Assembly (NCBI GenBank): GCA_964609025.1
Contig: CAZSQM010000012.1
Coordinates: forward strand, 1-64,000
Source: SIG307 sp964609025
Lineage (GTDB): Bacteria; Bacillota; Clostridia; Lachnospirales; Lachnospiraceae
Length of the DNA: 64,000 nt
Direction of reading: 5' to 3'
Shown: piece after piece, positions 33,095 to 41,442 of the stretch
How the letters are laid out: each line of letters opens with the position of its first letter
Position numbering within the stretch: the first letter of the stretch is position 1
Made by a program: the position numbers and the translations under genes
Notes under the pieces: generated by a model
Seen by the model: only the letters and a program-made list of their open reading frames with translations
Databases searched by the model: none
Told to the model about the DNA's origin: nothing

Positions 33095-33181
33095 TTAATT
33101 CCTTCGACCAAACAACTCAACAACTTCCGATTGAACAAAATTACAAAATGAATCATATATTAATACTGCCGTTTTTTTCAT
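33095..33181 (-). pseudogene. DJ-1/PfpI family gene remnant
   Basis: A minus-strand frame reads MKKTAVLIYDSFCNF, the usual start of DJ-1/PfpI-superfamily proteins, then VQSEVVELFGRRN and a stop: 28 residues instead of about 190. AAGGAG stands eight bases before the ATG, so the translation start survived while the body was deleted. It is divergent from the GntR promoter at 33275. It could be a functional micropeptide, but the match to a known N-terminus makes decay more likely. Confidence 0.6.
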
Positions 33182-33274
33182 TCTTTGTTCTCCTTCATAA
33201 CTTCCAATTCGTTGAATTAATTATACCTACGGTGGTCAGATAAGTCAATGTCACAACAAACATAAAATAAAGTA

Positions 33275-33303
33275 TTGACAAACTGTTTATAACAGTTTAT
33301 ACT
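33275..33303 (+). promoter_or_regulatory. Promoter of the second GntR/ABC operon
   Basis: TTGACA (33275-33280), 17-base spacer, TATACT (33298-33303). Both boxes and the spacing are identical to those of the first GntR operon at 4489. Confidence 0.9.
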
Positions 33304-33325
33304 GTTCATATCGGATATGAACAGT
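33281..33325 (+). promoter_or_regulatory. Twin dyad operator of the GntR regulator
   Basis: Dyad 1, AACTGTT-TAT-AACAGTT (33281-33297), fills the promoter spacer exactly. Dyad 2 has two perfect 12-base arms (33301-33312 and 33314-33325, beginning ACTGTT) around a single G and starts inside the -10 box. Both share the core ACTGTT. Binding would block RNA polymerase completely, so autorepression by the GntR protein encoded next is the natural reading. Confidence 0.82.
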
Positions 33326-33343
33326 TGAGAACAGGAGGAGCGA

Positions 33344-33712
33344 ATGAAGATTCTGCAAAACTCAGAGATTCCGATTTATAAGCAGATATCAGCGCAGTTA
33401 AAAGAAGAGATTCTTAGCGGGAAGTTAACCGAGGGAGAATACCTTCCGAGTATCCGAGGTCTTGCAAAGGACTTAAAAATCAGCGTGATTACTACGATGA
33501 AGGCCTATGAGGAGCTTGCCTCGGAAGGGTTAGTGACTTCGGTGCAGGGAAAGGGCTTTGTCGTGAATCCGCAGGATACGGCGATGATTCGGGAACAGCG
33601 TTTGCGTGAAGTGGAACAGCATTTGTCGGATGCGTTAGAGGCCGCAAAGACAATCGGAATGACCGTGGAGGAAGTAAAGGAACTGATTACAGTTTTAGAG
33701 CATGCGGAGTAA
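33344..33712 (+). CDS. GntR family transcriptional regulator, YtrA type
   Basis: A 122-residue repressor with a GntR winged helix at about residues 10-75 (IYKQISAQLKEEILSGKL, YLPSIRGLAKDLKISVIT, AYEELASEGLVTSVQGKGF) and a short helical tail without ligand domain, as in YtrA. It is closely related to the regulator at 6305. The ATG follows AGGAGGAG. The gene leads an operon with an ABC ATPase and four membrane proteins and lies 18 bases after a strong operator, so autoregulation and control by transporter-related stress, such as wall-active antibiotics, are likely by family precedent. Confidence 0.9.
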   Translation: MKILQNSEIPIYKQISAQLKEEILSGKLTEGEYLPSIRGLAKDLKISVITTMKAYEELASEGLVTSVQGKGFVVNPQDTAMIREQRLREVEQHLSDALEAAKTIGMTVEEVKELITVLEHAE

Positions 33713-33724
33713 AGGAGAGAGAAT

Positions 33725-34609
33725 ATGGAAAGCGTAATTGTAGCAAAAGGACTGGTAAAGAAGTATAAGAAGTTTACGTTGGGGGCGTTGGATTTTGAGA
33801 TTCCGAAAGGATTTTCCACTGCGTTAATCGGTGCCAACGGCGCCGGTAAAACCACATTGCTGGATATTCTTTGCGGTATTATCGCGGCAAGTAAGGGGGA
33901 GGTTACTTATTTCGGGGAAATCACGGATATCGAGAAAAATGAAACAAAGGAGCGTATCGGTTATCAGGCGGCACAGGGAATGTATCCGATGGACTGGACA
34001 CCGTATGATGTGGCAGTGGCAAACAAGCTGGGCTTTCAGGGCTTTTCGGAGGACCGTTACTGGGAACTTTGTAAACAGTACGGCGTGGCTTCCCGTGGTG
34101 AAAAGAGCCAGACTCTGATGAAGATGTCCGACGGTAATCGTATCCGCCTTTGTCTGGCAGCGGTATTTGCAAGAGAAACGGAGCTTTTGGTGCTTGACGA
34201 GCCGGGTTCCAATTTAGACCCGCTGATGCGTGACCGTCTTTGCGGACAGTTCCGCAGCTATCTGGAGGAAGGGGACGGCGAGAAGTCGATTTTGTTCTCG
34301 ACCCATAATATTGCGGATATGGAAAATGTAACGGATTACGCAATTTTAATGTATGACGGCGCAATTATCGAATCCGGTTTTGTCACTGAGTTGTGTGAAC
34401 GTTATCTTTTGGTTTCGGGAGAGAGTCAGACCTTTGATAAAATCGGAAAGAGTCTGCTGGTAGAAGAACGGAATGTAAACACCTGCACCGGCTTTGCGAA
34501 GGCAGAACAGAAAGAACAACTGGAAGCGGCGGGAGCTATCGTGGAAACACCGAATTTACAGCAGCTTTGCGTATCCCTGCTTCGCTATGCGGAACAACGG
34601 AATTCCTAG
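33725..34609 (+). CDS. ABC transporter ATP-binding protein with degenerate signature
   Basis: A 294-residue ATPase. Walker A GANGAGKTTLLDIL is near residues 37-50 and Walker B LLVLDEPGSNLDP near 155-167; the H-loop ILFSTHNIADM is intact. The signature, normally LSGGQ, reads MSDGNRIRL, as in several YtrB-like ATPases. The C-terminal about 80 residues form an extra regulatory domain. It follows the GntR gene by 12 bases and is the only ATPase of this operon, so it must serve one or several of the four membrane proteins downstream. Confidence 0.85.
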   Translation: MESVIVAKGLVKKYKKFTLGALDFEIPKGFSTALIGANGAGKTTLLDILCGIIAASKGEVTYFGEITDIEKNETKERIGYQAAQGMYPMDWTPYDVAVANKLGFQGFSEDRYWELCKQYGVASRGEKSQTLMKMSDGNRIRLCLAAVFARETELLVLDEPGSNLDPLMRDRLCGQFRSYLEEGDGEKSILFSTHNIADMENVTDYAILMYDGAIIESGFVTELCERYLLVSGESQTFDKIGKSLLVEERNVNTCTGFAKAEQKEQLEAAGAIVETPNLQQLCVSLLRYAEQRNS

Positions 34610-34620
34610 GAGGAGAGTGT

Positions 34621-35205
34621 ATGCGGGAGCTTAGATGGAATCTGTGGAAATTGCGATGGTTTTTTCTGGTTATGGTGGGGTTTGTAGTGCTTTTTGTATG
34701 GTTTTTTTCTGTTGTTTTAGATGCATGGAACGGTTTTGAAACAGGTTATCGCACAGCATTTATCATGCTTCAGCTTGCCTTTTTGATGTTACAGAGAGAA
34801 CGTTTTAACATCGTTTTACGAAAGGGAAGCGCCAACCGTTTTTATCGCAGTATGCCTCATGCCTGGGAAAAGGAACAACGTCGTTTCCTGTGGATTGACG
34901 GATTTTGTATGGCAGGGCTTTTACTGTTGCTTGCGGTCGGACTGGTATTTCAAAATGAGTTTTTGCAGAAGCGTGTTCCGATTTCAATGTTTGTGTTTTT
35001 TTTCATTTATCTGCTGATTTCCAGAATTTTTGCAGCCATACCGTATATCTGGTGGGTGCCGGAAGTTATTTTTGGGATTGTTTTCGCTGCAGTTCCGTTT
35101 GTGCGGATACCGGTTTTATTCGGCGTCGGCATCGTAATTGTATTTGTAGTGTTACAGACTTTTTTATACCGGTATATAAAGCGTTTATGGTATACGGAAG
35201 AGTAG
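34621..35205 (+). CDS. Operon membrane protein of unknown family
   Basis: A 194-residue protein with about five hydrophobic segments, beginning after a basic Trp-rich start (MRELRWNLWKLRW). Segments lie near residues 14-38, 44-60, 88-108, 115-140 and 145-180. ATG 34621 follows AGGAGGAG by five bases and comes 11 bases after the ATPase gene. It differs from the three paralogs that follow and lacks their N-terminal motif. It could be the main permease partner of the ATPase. Confidence 0.65.
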   Translation: MRELRWNLWKLRWFFLVMVGFVVLFVWFFSVVLDAWNGFETGYRTAFIMLQLAFLMLQRERFNIVLRKGSANRFYRSMPHAWEKEQRRFLWIDGFCMAGLLLLLAVGLVFQNEFLQKRVPISMFVFFFIYLLISRIFAAIPYIWWVPEVIFGIVFAAVPFVRIPVLFGVGIVIVFVVLQTFLYRYIKRLWYTEE

Positions 35206-35214
35206 GAGGAATCT

Positions 35215-35904
35215 ATGGATAGCGAATTAAAGCGTGCGTTGAAGTTTATGTGGAGCAGTCCGAAAGTGCGGAGAGCATGCGGATGCAGCAGGGGATATAT
35301 ATTATTTTTTATGATAGTAGTCTGTGCGGCGGAAGCGGCTTTCTTTATCGAAAGAAATGACGAATTAGAAGGGCTGCTTTGGATGGGACTCTATTCTCCG
35401 ATAATATTTATGTTTTTATCGTCATTCGGAAACGTGTCGCTCATTGTTTCTTCGCTCGGGAAATGGGTATGCGGCTCGCTTTTAACAAAGCGCGGGTTGC
35501 TTAAGGGAATTACCGTAAATCGGTTCATTTTGTTTGCGGCGATTTTTACTCCGGGAGTGATTACGAGGACGGTACTGATATGTCTCGGATTCGGAGACTA
35601 TGCAAGAATGGAATTGTTTTTGGTTGTATGGGGAGTTGTCTGTCTGATTTCATTTTTGAGTGCGGGGTCATCAATTCTCTTTTTGACTTCCTTCGTACTA
35701 GCCATGATACCGATGATTTGGCACGGATGCTGGTCGTTTACCGAAGGTTGGCAGATACCGCTTTGGGGTGCCGTGTTGTTTTTTACAGGGTGTCTGGTAC
35801 TCGGAACGGTTTTGGGACAGCGTTGTCTGGACTATGCCTTCCGTAAAAGAAAATGTGCTTCGGCCATTTGGGGCAAGAAGGATTTACTTAGCATGATAAA
35901 GTAG
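35215..35904 (+). CDS. Membrane protein, paralog 1 of 3
   Basis: A 229-residue protein with about six membrane segments. Its start, SELKRALKFMWSSPKVRRAC, is shared with the next two genes (consensus SExKRAxxxMWxSxKxxRxxxG), forming a basic amphipathic helix ahead of the first span. A second shared point is LLTKRGLLKG near residue 90. Ten bases separate it from the previous gene. The family is not known to me; linkage to a YtrA-type repressor and an ABC ATPase suggests an ABC-2-type permease or an accessory antibiotic-defence membrane component. Confidence 0.65.
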   Translation: MDSELKRALKFMWSSPKVRRACGCSRGYILFFMIVVCAAEAAFFIERNDELEGLLWMGLYSPIIFMFLSSFGNVSLIVSSLGKWVCGSLLTKRGLLKGITVNRFILFAAIFTPGVITRTVLICLGFGDYARMELFLVVWGVVCLISFLSAGSSILFLTSFVLAMIPMIWHGCWSFTEGWQIPLWGAVLFFTGCLVLGTVLGQRCLDYAFRKRKCASAIWGKKDLLSMIK

Positions 35905-35915
35905 AGGAGATATCT

Positions 35916-36656
35916 ATGGTCAGTGAGATGAAACGTGCATTGAAACTTATGTGGGGGAGTAAAAGATATCGAAAAGCTTTCGGTGTTCATCCGGTGATTC
36001 TTGCGGTATATCTTGCCTGTGCGGTATTATTTGGCGGATATCCGATGCTTAGCAGATTGCTTGGAGAAAAAATGACAACCACGGAGTATTATTTCTGCAG
36101 TGTTTTTCCAGCGTTATTTTTCCTGTATTTCAACTGCTATGTCGGAAACCAGTTTTCCGCAATGTTTGCTTCGGGAAAAAGCCTGTTAAGTTTTCCGGTT
36201 GCAAAATGTGCATTAACAAAGGGAGTTGCGTTATGTCGTCTGATTACATTCTTTGTCGCGTTGTTTCCAACGGTATTTATGCGGATACTTTGCATCAGTC
36301 TCGGACTCTGCGAAGTGTCAATGTTAGACGATATCCTGCTGATGTACGGGATTGCTTATGCGCTGTCAATGATGATAGGAGGGTCGGGTTTTGTATGGGA
36401 GGTATTGATGTTCCTTTTAGGAATTACGGCATTTGCCAATGCAATCGGGGTTTCGTTGCTTCGGGAAGTATTTAAGACATGGTCGGAGAAAGCATATGAG
36501 TATGTTATGCCGGGAGGAGCGGTGGCGTTCTTTTTGGCGGTATTGCTTGCGATAGGAACCGCTCTCGGTTTGTTTGTCTTAGAGAGAACATATAAAAAGC
36601 GCAGGGTAGTATACAATCAGGCGGAAATCCGGATGGCAGCGAATCGGAGGAGGTAG
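35916..36656 (+). CDS. Membrane protein, paralog 2 of 3
   Basis: A 246-residue protein with about six membrane segments and a basic C-terminal end. It starts SEMKRALKLMWGSKRYRKAF, close to its neighbours, and carries ALTKGVALCRL at the place of the LTKRGLLKG motif of paralog 1. The gene begins 11 bases after paralog 1 and three bases before paralog 3. The tandem arrangement suggests local duplication and divergence, possibly to build a hetero-oligomeric membrane part for one ATPase. Confidence 0.65.
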   Translation: MVSEMKRALKLMWGSKRYRKAFGVHPVILAVYLACAVLFGGYPMLSRLLGEKMTTTEYYFCSVFPALFFLYFNCYVGNQFSAMFASGKSLLSFPVAKCALTKGVALCRLITFFVALFPTVFMRILCISLGLCEVSMLDDILLMYGIAYALSMMIGGSGFVWEVLMFLLGITAFANAIGVSLLREVFKTWSEKAYEYVMPGGAVAFFLAVLLAIGTALGLFVLERTYKKRRVVYNQAEIRMAANRRR

Positions 36657-36659
36657 TTT

Positions 36660-37361
36660 ATGAAAAGTGAATGTAAGCGTGCGATGAGGTTGATGTGGGG
36701 GAGCAGTAAGCGGATACGACGGTCCTTCGGATGCGGATTTCATCTTTTGGGAAACGGAGGGATGCTGCTAATGATTGCAATAGCAATGTCTGTGCCGTTG
36801 TTCGCAAGGCTTCTCGGTTTGAATATAAGCGGAGGGGTGCGCGGCTGGGCATATACGGCAGCACTTTTCGGACAGATCATGACACAGGTAATTGTGTTTG
36901 AGTGCATCTGGATTAATCACGGTCTAATGGGAAAAGGCATGGGAGGATTTCCTTTTGCAAGATGGATTATGACCAAAGGAATTATTGCAAACATGTTGAT
37001 TTATCATGTATGCAGCCTTGTGCTGATGCTTGGAATAAACAAAGTCAGTATGGCAGTGGGAGCCGTGTCTGATTCTTTGACAGATGATTTTTTGTATTTA
37101 TCCGGATTGTTCTTTTTTTTGCAGGGATTACTTCAGATGCTTGGAGGTCTGCTTGACCGATGGAACAAGTCCGCAGAATACTTTGTCGGAATCATCTCTG
37201 TCTCTGCAGTGATAATTCCGGATGAGGTAGGAAAAATAAATTATCCCGTCGGAGCGGCCGTTTCGTTATATGTCGTGTTAATGGTGTGCGGAGTACTTTT
37301 GATGTATCTGCATCTGACACGGAAATATAAGAGAAGAAGCGGCGCCCGGATACGGAACTAG
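36660..37361 (+). CDS. Membrane protein, paralog 3 of 3
   Basis: A 233-residue protein with about six membrane segments. The start SECKRAMRLMWGSSKRIRRS repeats the motif of the two preceding genes and WIMTKGIIANML corresponds to their TKG element. It is the last gene of the operon; a strong terminator follows at 37447. It is the most diverged of the three, with a longer Gly-rich stretch around residue 100 (GMGGFPFARW). No function can be assigned beyond membership of this transporter-like cassette. Confidence 0.65.
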   Translation: MKSECKRAMRLMWGSSKRIRRSFGCGFHLLGNGGMLLMIAIAMSVPLFARLLGLNISGGVRGWAYTAALFGQIMTQVIVFECIWINHGLMGKGMGGFPFARWIMTKGIIANMLIYHVCSLVLMLGINKVSMAVGAVSDSLTDDFLYLSGLFFFLQGLLQMLGGLLDRWNKSAEYFVGIISVSAVIIPDEVGKINYPVGAAVSLYVVLMVCGVLLMYLHLTRKYKRRSGARIRN

Positions 37362-37446
37362 AATCGGTATATACACAGATGCAGCGGAATACGGCTGCCT
37401 TATATAGTTTGAAAGACATCCGTTCTTAAAAAAATTAATTTTAGTG

Positions 37447-37485
37447 AGAACCTTCGTCTGTTGCAGACGGGGGTTCTTGCTTTTT
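37447..37485 (+). terminator. Terminator of the second GntR/ABC operon
   Basis: A 14-pair stem (with two G-T pairs) from AGAACCTTCGTCTG to CAGACGGGGGTTCT, loop TTG, followed by TGCTTTTT. Confidence 0.9.
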
Positions 37486-37505
37486 AAAGGAAAAAATGGT
37501 ATACT
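37477..37505 (+). promoter_or_regulatory. Promoter of the polA operon
   Basis: TTGCTT (37477-37482), 17-base spacer, extended -10 TGG-TATACT (37500-37505). Its -35 box is the T tract of the preceding terminator. Confidence 0.62.
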
Positions 37506-37580
37506 AAATTGATATCGTATCGTTTGCGTGAAAGAGATTCCGGCGATGCCAGAAAGAGGCGCCGGAAGAAAGGCAGAGGC

Positions 37581-38054
37581 ATGGATTGTAAGAGAGCGCA
37601 GGAGCTGATTGCCCCGTTTATTAACGGACAACTGAATACGGAAGAAACGGAAGCCTTTCTGGAGCATATGGAAACCTGCAAAGAATGCAGAGAGGAGTTA
37701 GAGGTTTCCTATTCTTTGATGACGGCAATGAAGCAGTTGGACGAAGGAACGGATCTGTCGGATAATTATATTGCGGATTTGAATCATAAAATTGAGGAAT
37801 GCTATATGGAAGGTTTGCGGAGAAAGCGTTCCTGCGCCCGCAGAAGAGCGCTGCTGCTTGTGCTGCTTTTGCTCCTCGTGCTTATGAACGGCATTACCGT
37901 GGTGAATAAACGGGAGGAAGCGGATTTGCGGTTTTTCAGAAAAATAGCGGGCATGGAACCGGTGCAGACAGAGCAGTTTATGCAGGAAGAAACGATACCG
38001 GCGGGCAGCGTGCAAAAGCCGTTTGACGCCGGGACAAAGGAGTTGGCACAATGA
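37581..38054 (+). CDS. Orphan zinc-finger anti-sigma-like membrane protein
   Basis: A 157-residue single-pass protein. Residues about 1-40 are a ZAS zinc finger of the HxxxCxxC kind (FLEHMETCKECREEL) as in anti-ECF-sigma factors. A basic stretch precedes one membrane helix at about 93-112 (LLLVLLLLLVLMNGI), and a short outer domain follows. ATG 37581 is preceded by AAAGGCAGAGG. Its stop overlaps the start of polA (ATGA). No sigma factor gene lies next to it, so the partner, if any, is encoded elsewhere. Confidence 0.78.
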   Translation: MDCKRAQELIAPFINGQLNTEETEAFLEHMETCKECREELEVSYSLMTAMKQLDEGTDLSDNYIADLNHKIEECYMEGLRRKRSCARRRALLLVLLLLLVLMNGITVVNKREEADLRFFRKIAGMEPVQTEQFMQEETIPAGSVQKPFDAGTKELAQ

Positions 38055-40780
38055 AAGAAAAGCTGGTGTTAATCGACGGAAACAGTATCATCAACCGGGC
38101 TTTTTACGGTCTTCCGGATTTGACAACAACGGACGGAAAGCACACGAACGGCGTGCTTGGGTTCTTAAATATTTTGATTAAGATTACCGAGGAAGAAAAG
38201 CCGGATTATCTTGCGGTTGCCTTTGATGTAAAGCATCCGACGTTCCGGCATAAACTGTATGCGGAGTACAAAGGTACCCGCAAAGGGATGCCGGAGGAGT
38301 TAAGGGAGCAGGTGCCGTTATTAAAGCAAATGCTTTCCGCTATGGGTGTGCTTACTGTTGAGTGTCCGGGCTTTGAGGCGGACGATATTTTAGGAGCGCT
38401 GGCAATCCGGGGCAAAAGGGACGGAAAGCAGGTTTCCTTAGTATCGGGCGACCGGGATTTGCTGCAGCTTGCGGCGGAGGATATTTTGGTACGCATTCCG
38501 AAAACAAAGAGTACCGGCACGGAGATTGAGAATTACGAACCGGCGCAGGTGGTGGAAAAGTATGGAGTGACACCGGCGCAGATTATTGATTTAAAGGGTT
38601 TGATGGGGGATGCTTCCGACAATATTCCGGGTGTGCCGGGAATTGGCGAAAAGACGGCGGTAAAGATTTTAAGCAGGTTTCCGAGCGTGGAGGAAGCCAT
38701 TGCCCATGTAGAAGAAATCGAGCCGAAAAAGGCGAGAGAGTCCCTGCGGGAGAATGCGGAGCTTGCAAGGCTCAGTAAAGAGCTTGCAACGATTAAGACG
38801 GACTGGGAGCCGGACTTTTCCTACGAAGCGGCAAAGTTTGGAACTATTTTTACGGACGAGGCGTACCGGCTGTGCAAGGAGCTGGAGTTCAAGTCGTTAT
38901 TATCCCGCCATTTTTCCCCGGAGCAGGGAAAAAACAGTGGGGACGATGCCTTTGCGGCAGAACCGGAGGTACTGTCCGATGCGGAGGTTACGGAGAAGCT
39001 GTTAGAGGGGCTTTTACCGGAGGAGCCGGTGGGCTTTTCAATCTGCGGTGCGGAGCTTTTACTTGCCGTAAAGGGAGTATGCTACTGCCTTTCTGCTTCC
39101 GCGCTGGAACGATTTGAACAAAAATATAGGAACGAACCGCTGGCGAAGCCAAGAGAGGGTTCGGAAGCCGACACGCCGGCCGGCTGCGGCAGAGTGCGCG
39201 TGCTTCATAAAATTTGTGAGAAAAGGGCAGTGCCGGTTACCGTCGGTTTAAAAGAGCGGTGCGGGCTCACCCTGCCTGAGGACAGGGAATTTTACGGGGA
39301 CGCGGCACTTTGCGCGTATTTGTTAAATCCGTTAAAGAACAGCTATACCTATGATGATATTGCAAGAGATTATCTGAAGTTTACGCTGCCGTCCGCGGAT
39401 ATGCTTTTTACACCGGCGGAGCCGAAGCAGATGAGTTTGTTTGAAGAAACAAAAGAGGATAACACCAAGGAGCAAAAGGCATACCGGCAGTCTGCCGTAT
39501 ATGAGGCCATGACGGCGCAGGCGGCTTATCCGGTGTTGCTTGCCGCGTTAAGGGAGGCAGGGGAGGAAACACTCTACCGCACGGTGGAGCTTCCGCTTGT
39601 GACGGTGCTTTATGAGATGGAACGCATCGGAATGGCGGTGAATCCTTCTTATCTTGCGGAATATGCGAAGCTGTTAAACGAAGATATCAGGCGTCTGGAG
39701 CAGGAAATTTACCGGATGGCGGGAGAGGAGTTTAACATCAATTCCCCGAAACAGCTCGGTGTGATTTTGTTTGAGAAGCTGAAACTGCCTTACGGAAAGA
39801 AGACAAAGACAGGGTATTCCACCTCTGCGGATATTTTAGAAAAGCTGAGGAGCGAGGACCCGATTGTGGAAAAGATTCTGGAATACCGCCAGCTTGCAAA
39901 GTTAAAATCCACCTATGCGGAGGGACTTACCGCCTTTATCGGTGCGGACGGCAGGATTCATTCCAAGTTTAACCAGATGATTACCGCAACGGGACGGTTA
40001 AGCAGCGCGGAACCGAATCTTCAGAATATCCCGGTACGCATGGAGCTCGGACGAAAAATCCGCAAGGCGTTTGTTCCGGCAGAGGGCTGTGTGTTTGTCG
40101 ACGCGGATTATTCCCAGATTGAGCTGCGGATTCTGGCGCATTTATCGGAGGACGAGCAGTTAATCCGCGCATACAACGAGGCGGAGGATATTCACCGGCT
40201 GACGGCGTCCCAGGTGTTTCACACTCCGTACGGGGAAGTGACTCCGGCGCAGCGCAGCAATGCGAAAGCAGTCAACTTCGGCATTGTGTACGGCATCAGT
40301 TCCTTCGGACTGGGGCAGGATTTGAATATTTCCAGAAAGGAAGCCGAGGATTATATCAACCGTTATTTTGAAACCTATCCGAAGGTAAAGCAGTATTTGG
40401 ATTCTTTGGTAGAGCAGGCGAAAAACAAGGGATACGTTACGACTTTGTTCGGGCGGAGAAGGCCGGTGCCGGAGATTTCTTCTTCGAACTTTATGCAGCG
40501 TTCCTTCGGGGAACGGATTGCCATGAATTCTCCGGTACAGGGAACGGCGGCGGATATTATGAAAATTGCGATGCTTCGTGTTGCGGAGCGGTTAAAAAAG
40601 GATGGAAGCGGGGCAAAGGTAGTCTTGCAGGTGCACGACGAACTGCTTGTGGAAACGCCGCTTGATGAGGTTTCCTATGTGAAGCGGATACTGCGGGAGG
40701 AGATGGAAGCGGCGGCAGAGCTTTCGGTACCGCTTGAAGTGAGTGTGAGCGTCGGAAACGACTGGTATGAAACAAAGTAA
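38051..40780 (+). CDS. polA: DNA polymerase I
   Basis: A 909-residue polymerase for gap filling and primer removal. The 5' nuclease domain (about 1-290) is intact: LIDGNSIINRAFYG, CPGFEADDILGAL, VSGDRDLLQL and LMGDASDNIPGVPGIGEKTA. The middle domain lacks the DxE exonuclease motif, so proofreading is probably absent, as in many Firmicutes enzymes. The polymerase domain has motif A VDADYSQIELRILAHLS, motif B RSNAKAVNFGIVYG and motif C VLQVHDELLVE. Translation is coupled to the anti-sigma-like gene upstream. coaE follows 50 bases later, a common arrangement. Confidence 0.95.
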   Translation: MKEKLVLIDGNSIINRAFYGLPDLTTTDGKHTNGVLGFLNILIKITEEEKPDYLAVAFDVKHPTFRHKLYAEYKGTRKGMPEELREQVPLLKQMLSAMGVLTVECPGFEADDILGALAIRGKRDGKQVSLVSGDRDLLQLAAEDILVRIPKTKSTGTEIENYEPAQVVEKYGVTPAQIIDLKGLMGDASDNIPGVPGIGEKTAVKILSRFPSVEEAIAHVEEIEPKKARESLRENAELARLSKELATIKTDWEPDFSYEAAKFGTIFTDEAYRLCKELEFKSLLSRHFSPEQGKNSGDDAFAAEPEVLSDAEVTEKLLEGLLPEEPVGFSICGAELLLAVKGVCYCLSASALERFEQKYRNEPLAKPREGSEADTPAGCGRVRVLHKICEKRAVPVTVGLKERCGLTLPEDREFYGDAALCAYLLNPLKNSYTYDDIARDYLKFTLPSADMLFTPAEPKQMSLFEETKEDNTKEQKAYRQSAVYEAMTAQAAYPVLLAALREAGEETLYRTVELPLVTVLYEMERIGMAVNPSYLAEYAKLLNEDIRRLEQEIYRMAGEEFNINSPKQLGVILFEKLKLPYGKKTKTGYSTSADILEKLRSEDPIVEKILEYRQLAKLKSTYAEGLTAFIGADGRIHSKFNQMITATGRLSSAEPNLQNIPVRMELGRKIRKAFVPAEGCVFVDADYSQIELRILAHLSEDEQLIRAYNEAEDIHRLTASQVFHTPYGEVTPAQRSNAKAVNFGIVYGISSFGLGQDLNISRKEAEDYINRYFETYPKVKQYLDSLVEQAKNKGYVTTLFGRRRPVPEISSSNFMQRSFGERIAMNSPVQGTAADIMKIAMLRVAERLKKDGSGAKVVLQVHDELLVETPLDEVSYVKRILREEMEAAAELSVPLEVSVSVGNDWYETK

Positions 40781-40830
40781 CAGACCGAAAAGACAGGCGA
40801 CAGGACAGAAACGGAAGGCAGACGAGGAAA

Positions 40831-41442
40831 ATGAAGGTCATCGGAATCACAGGAGGCGTGGGAGCCGGAAAATCGACGGTAGTAGGCATTATCGAAAAGC
40901 ATTTCCGGACGGAATATCTGCATTGCGACAGGATTGCGCATGAACTGATGGAACCGGGGCAAAGCGCTTATGCGGAGTTGGTAAGGCTTTTCGGAGAGGG
41001 CATTAAAAACGAAGACGGAACCATAAATCGCGCCCGCCTTTATGAAGCTTCGTTCGGAGCCGGACGGGTGGAGGAGCTGAACGCCTGCGTACATCCGAAG
41101 GTCCGGACGGCAGTGGAGGAGCGGATTGCGGCGCTTCGTGAGGAGGGCTTTTGCGGCGTTGTCTTAATCGAAGCGGCGCTTCTGATCGAAGCCGGTTACA
41201 AGGATATCTGCGACGAGTTGTGGTACGTTTACGCGCCGGAGGAGTTAAGGAGGGAGCGGCTGAAGAAAAGCAGAGGCTATACCGACGAAAAGGTGGATTC
41301 CATTATGGAGCGGCAGGCTCCCGAAGCCTTGTTTTTTGCACAGTGTGATTTTGTACTATATAACGATTCCGCGCCGGAGGATTGCGAACCGCATATTATG
41401 GCGCAGATTACAAAACATCAGAACGGGGAGGTAACACAGTGA
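40831..41442 (+). CDS. coaE: Dephospho-CoA kinase
   Basis: A 203-residue P-loop kinase for the last step of coenzyme A synthesis. The P loop is GITGGVGAGKSTV at residues 5-17; HCDRIAHELMEPG, HPKVRTAVEERI and VVLIEAALLIEAGY are the usual CoaE blocks. Length is normal. It lies directly behind polA, as in many Firmicutes, and its stop overlaps the GTG start of the FtsA-like gene. Confidence 0.93.
   Translation: MKVIGITGGVGAGKSTVVGIIEKHFRTEYLHCDRIAHELMEPGQSAYAELVRLFGEGIKNEDGTINRARLYEASFGAGRVEELNACVHPKVRTAVEERIAALREEGFCGVVLIEAALLIEAGYKDICDELWYVYAPEELRRERLKKSRGYTDEKVDSIMERQAPEALFFAQCDFVLYNDSAPEDCEPHIMAQITKHQNGEVTQ

Noticed and set aside
32789..33243. Repeat-encoded proteins (frames of about 60-85 residues)
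   Set aside because: The 52-base period changes frame at each unit, ribosome sites are missing, and the frames are by-products of the repeats.
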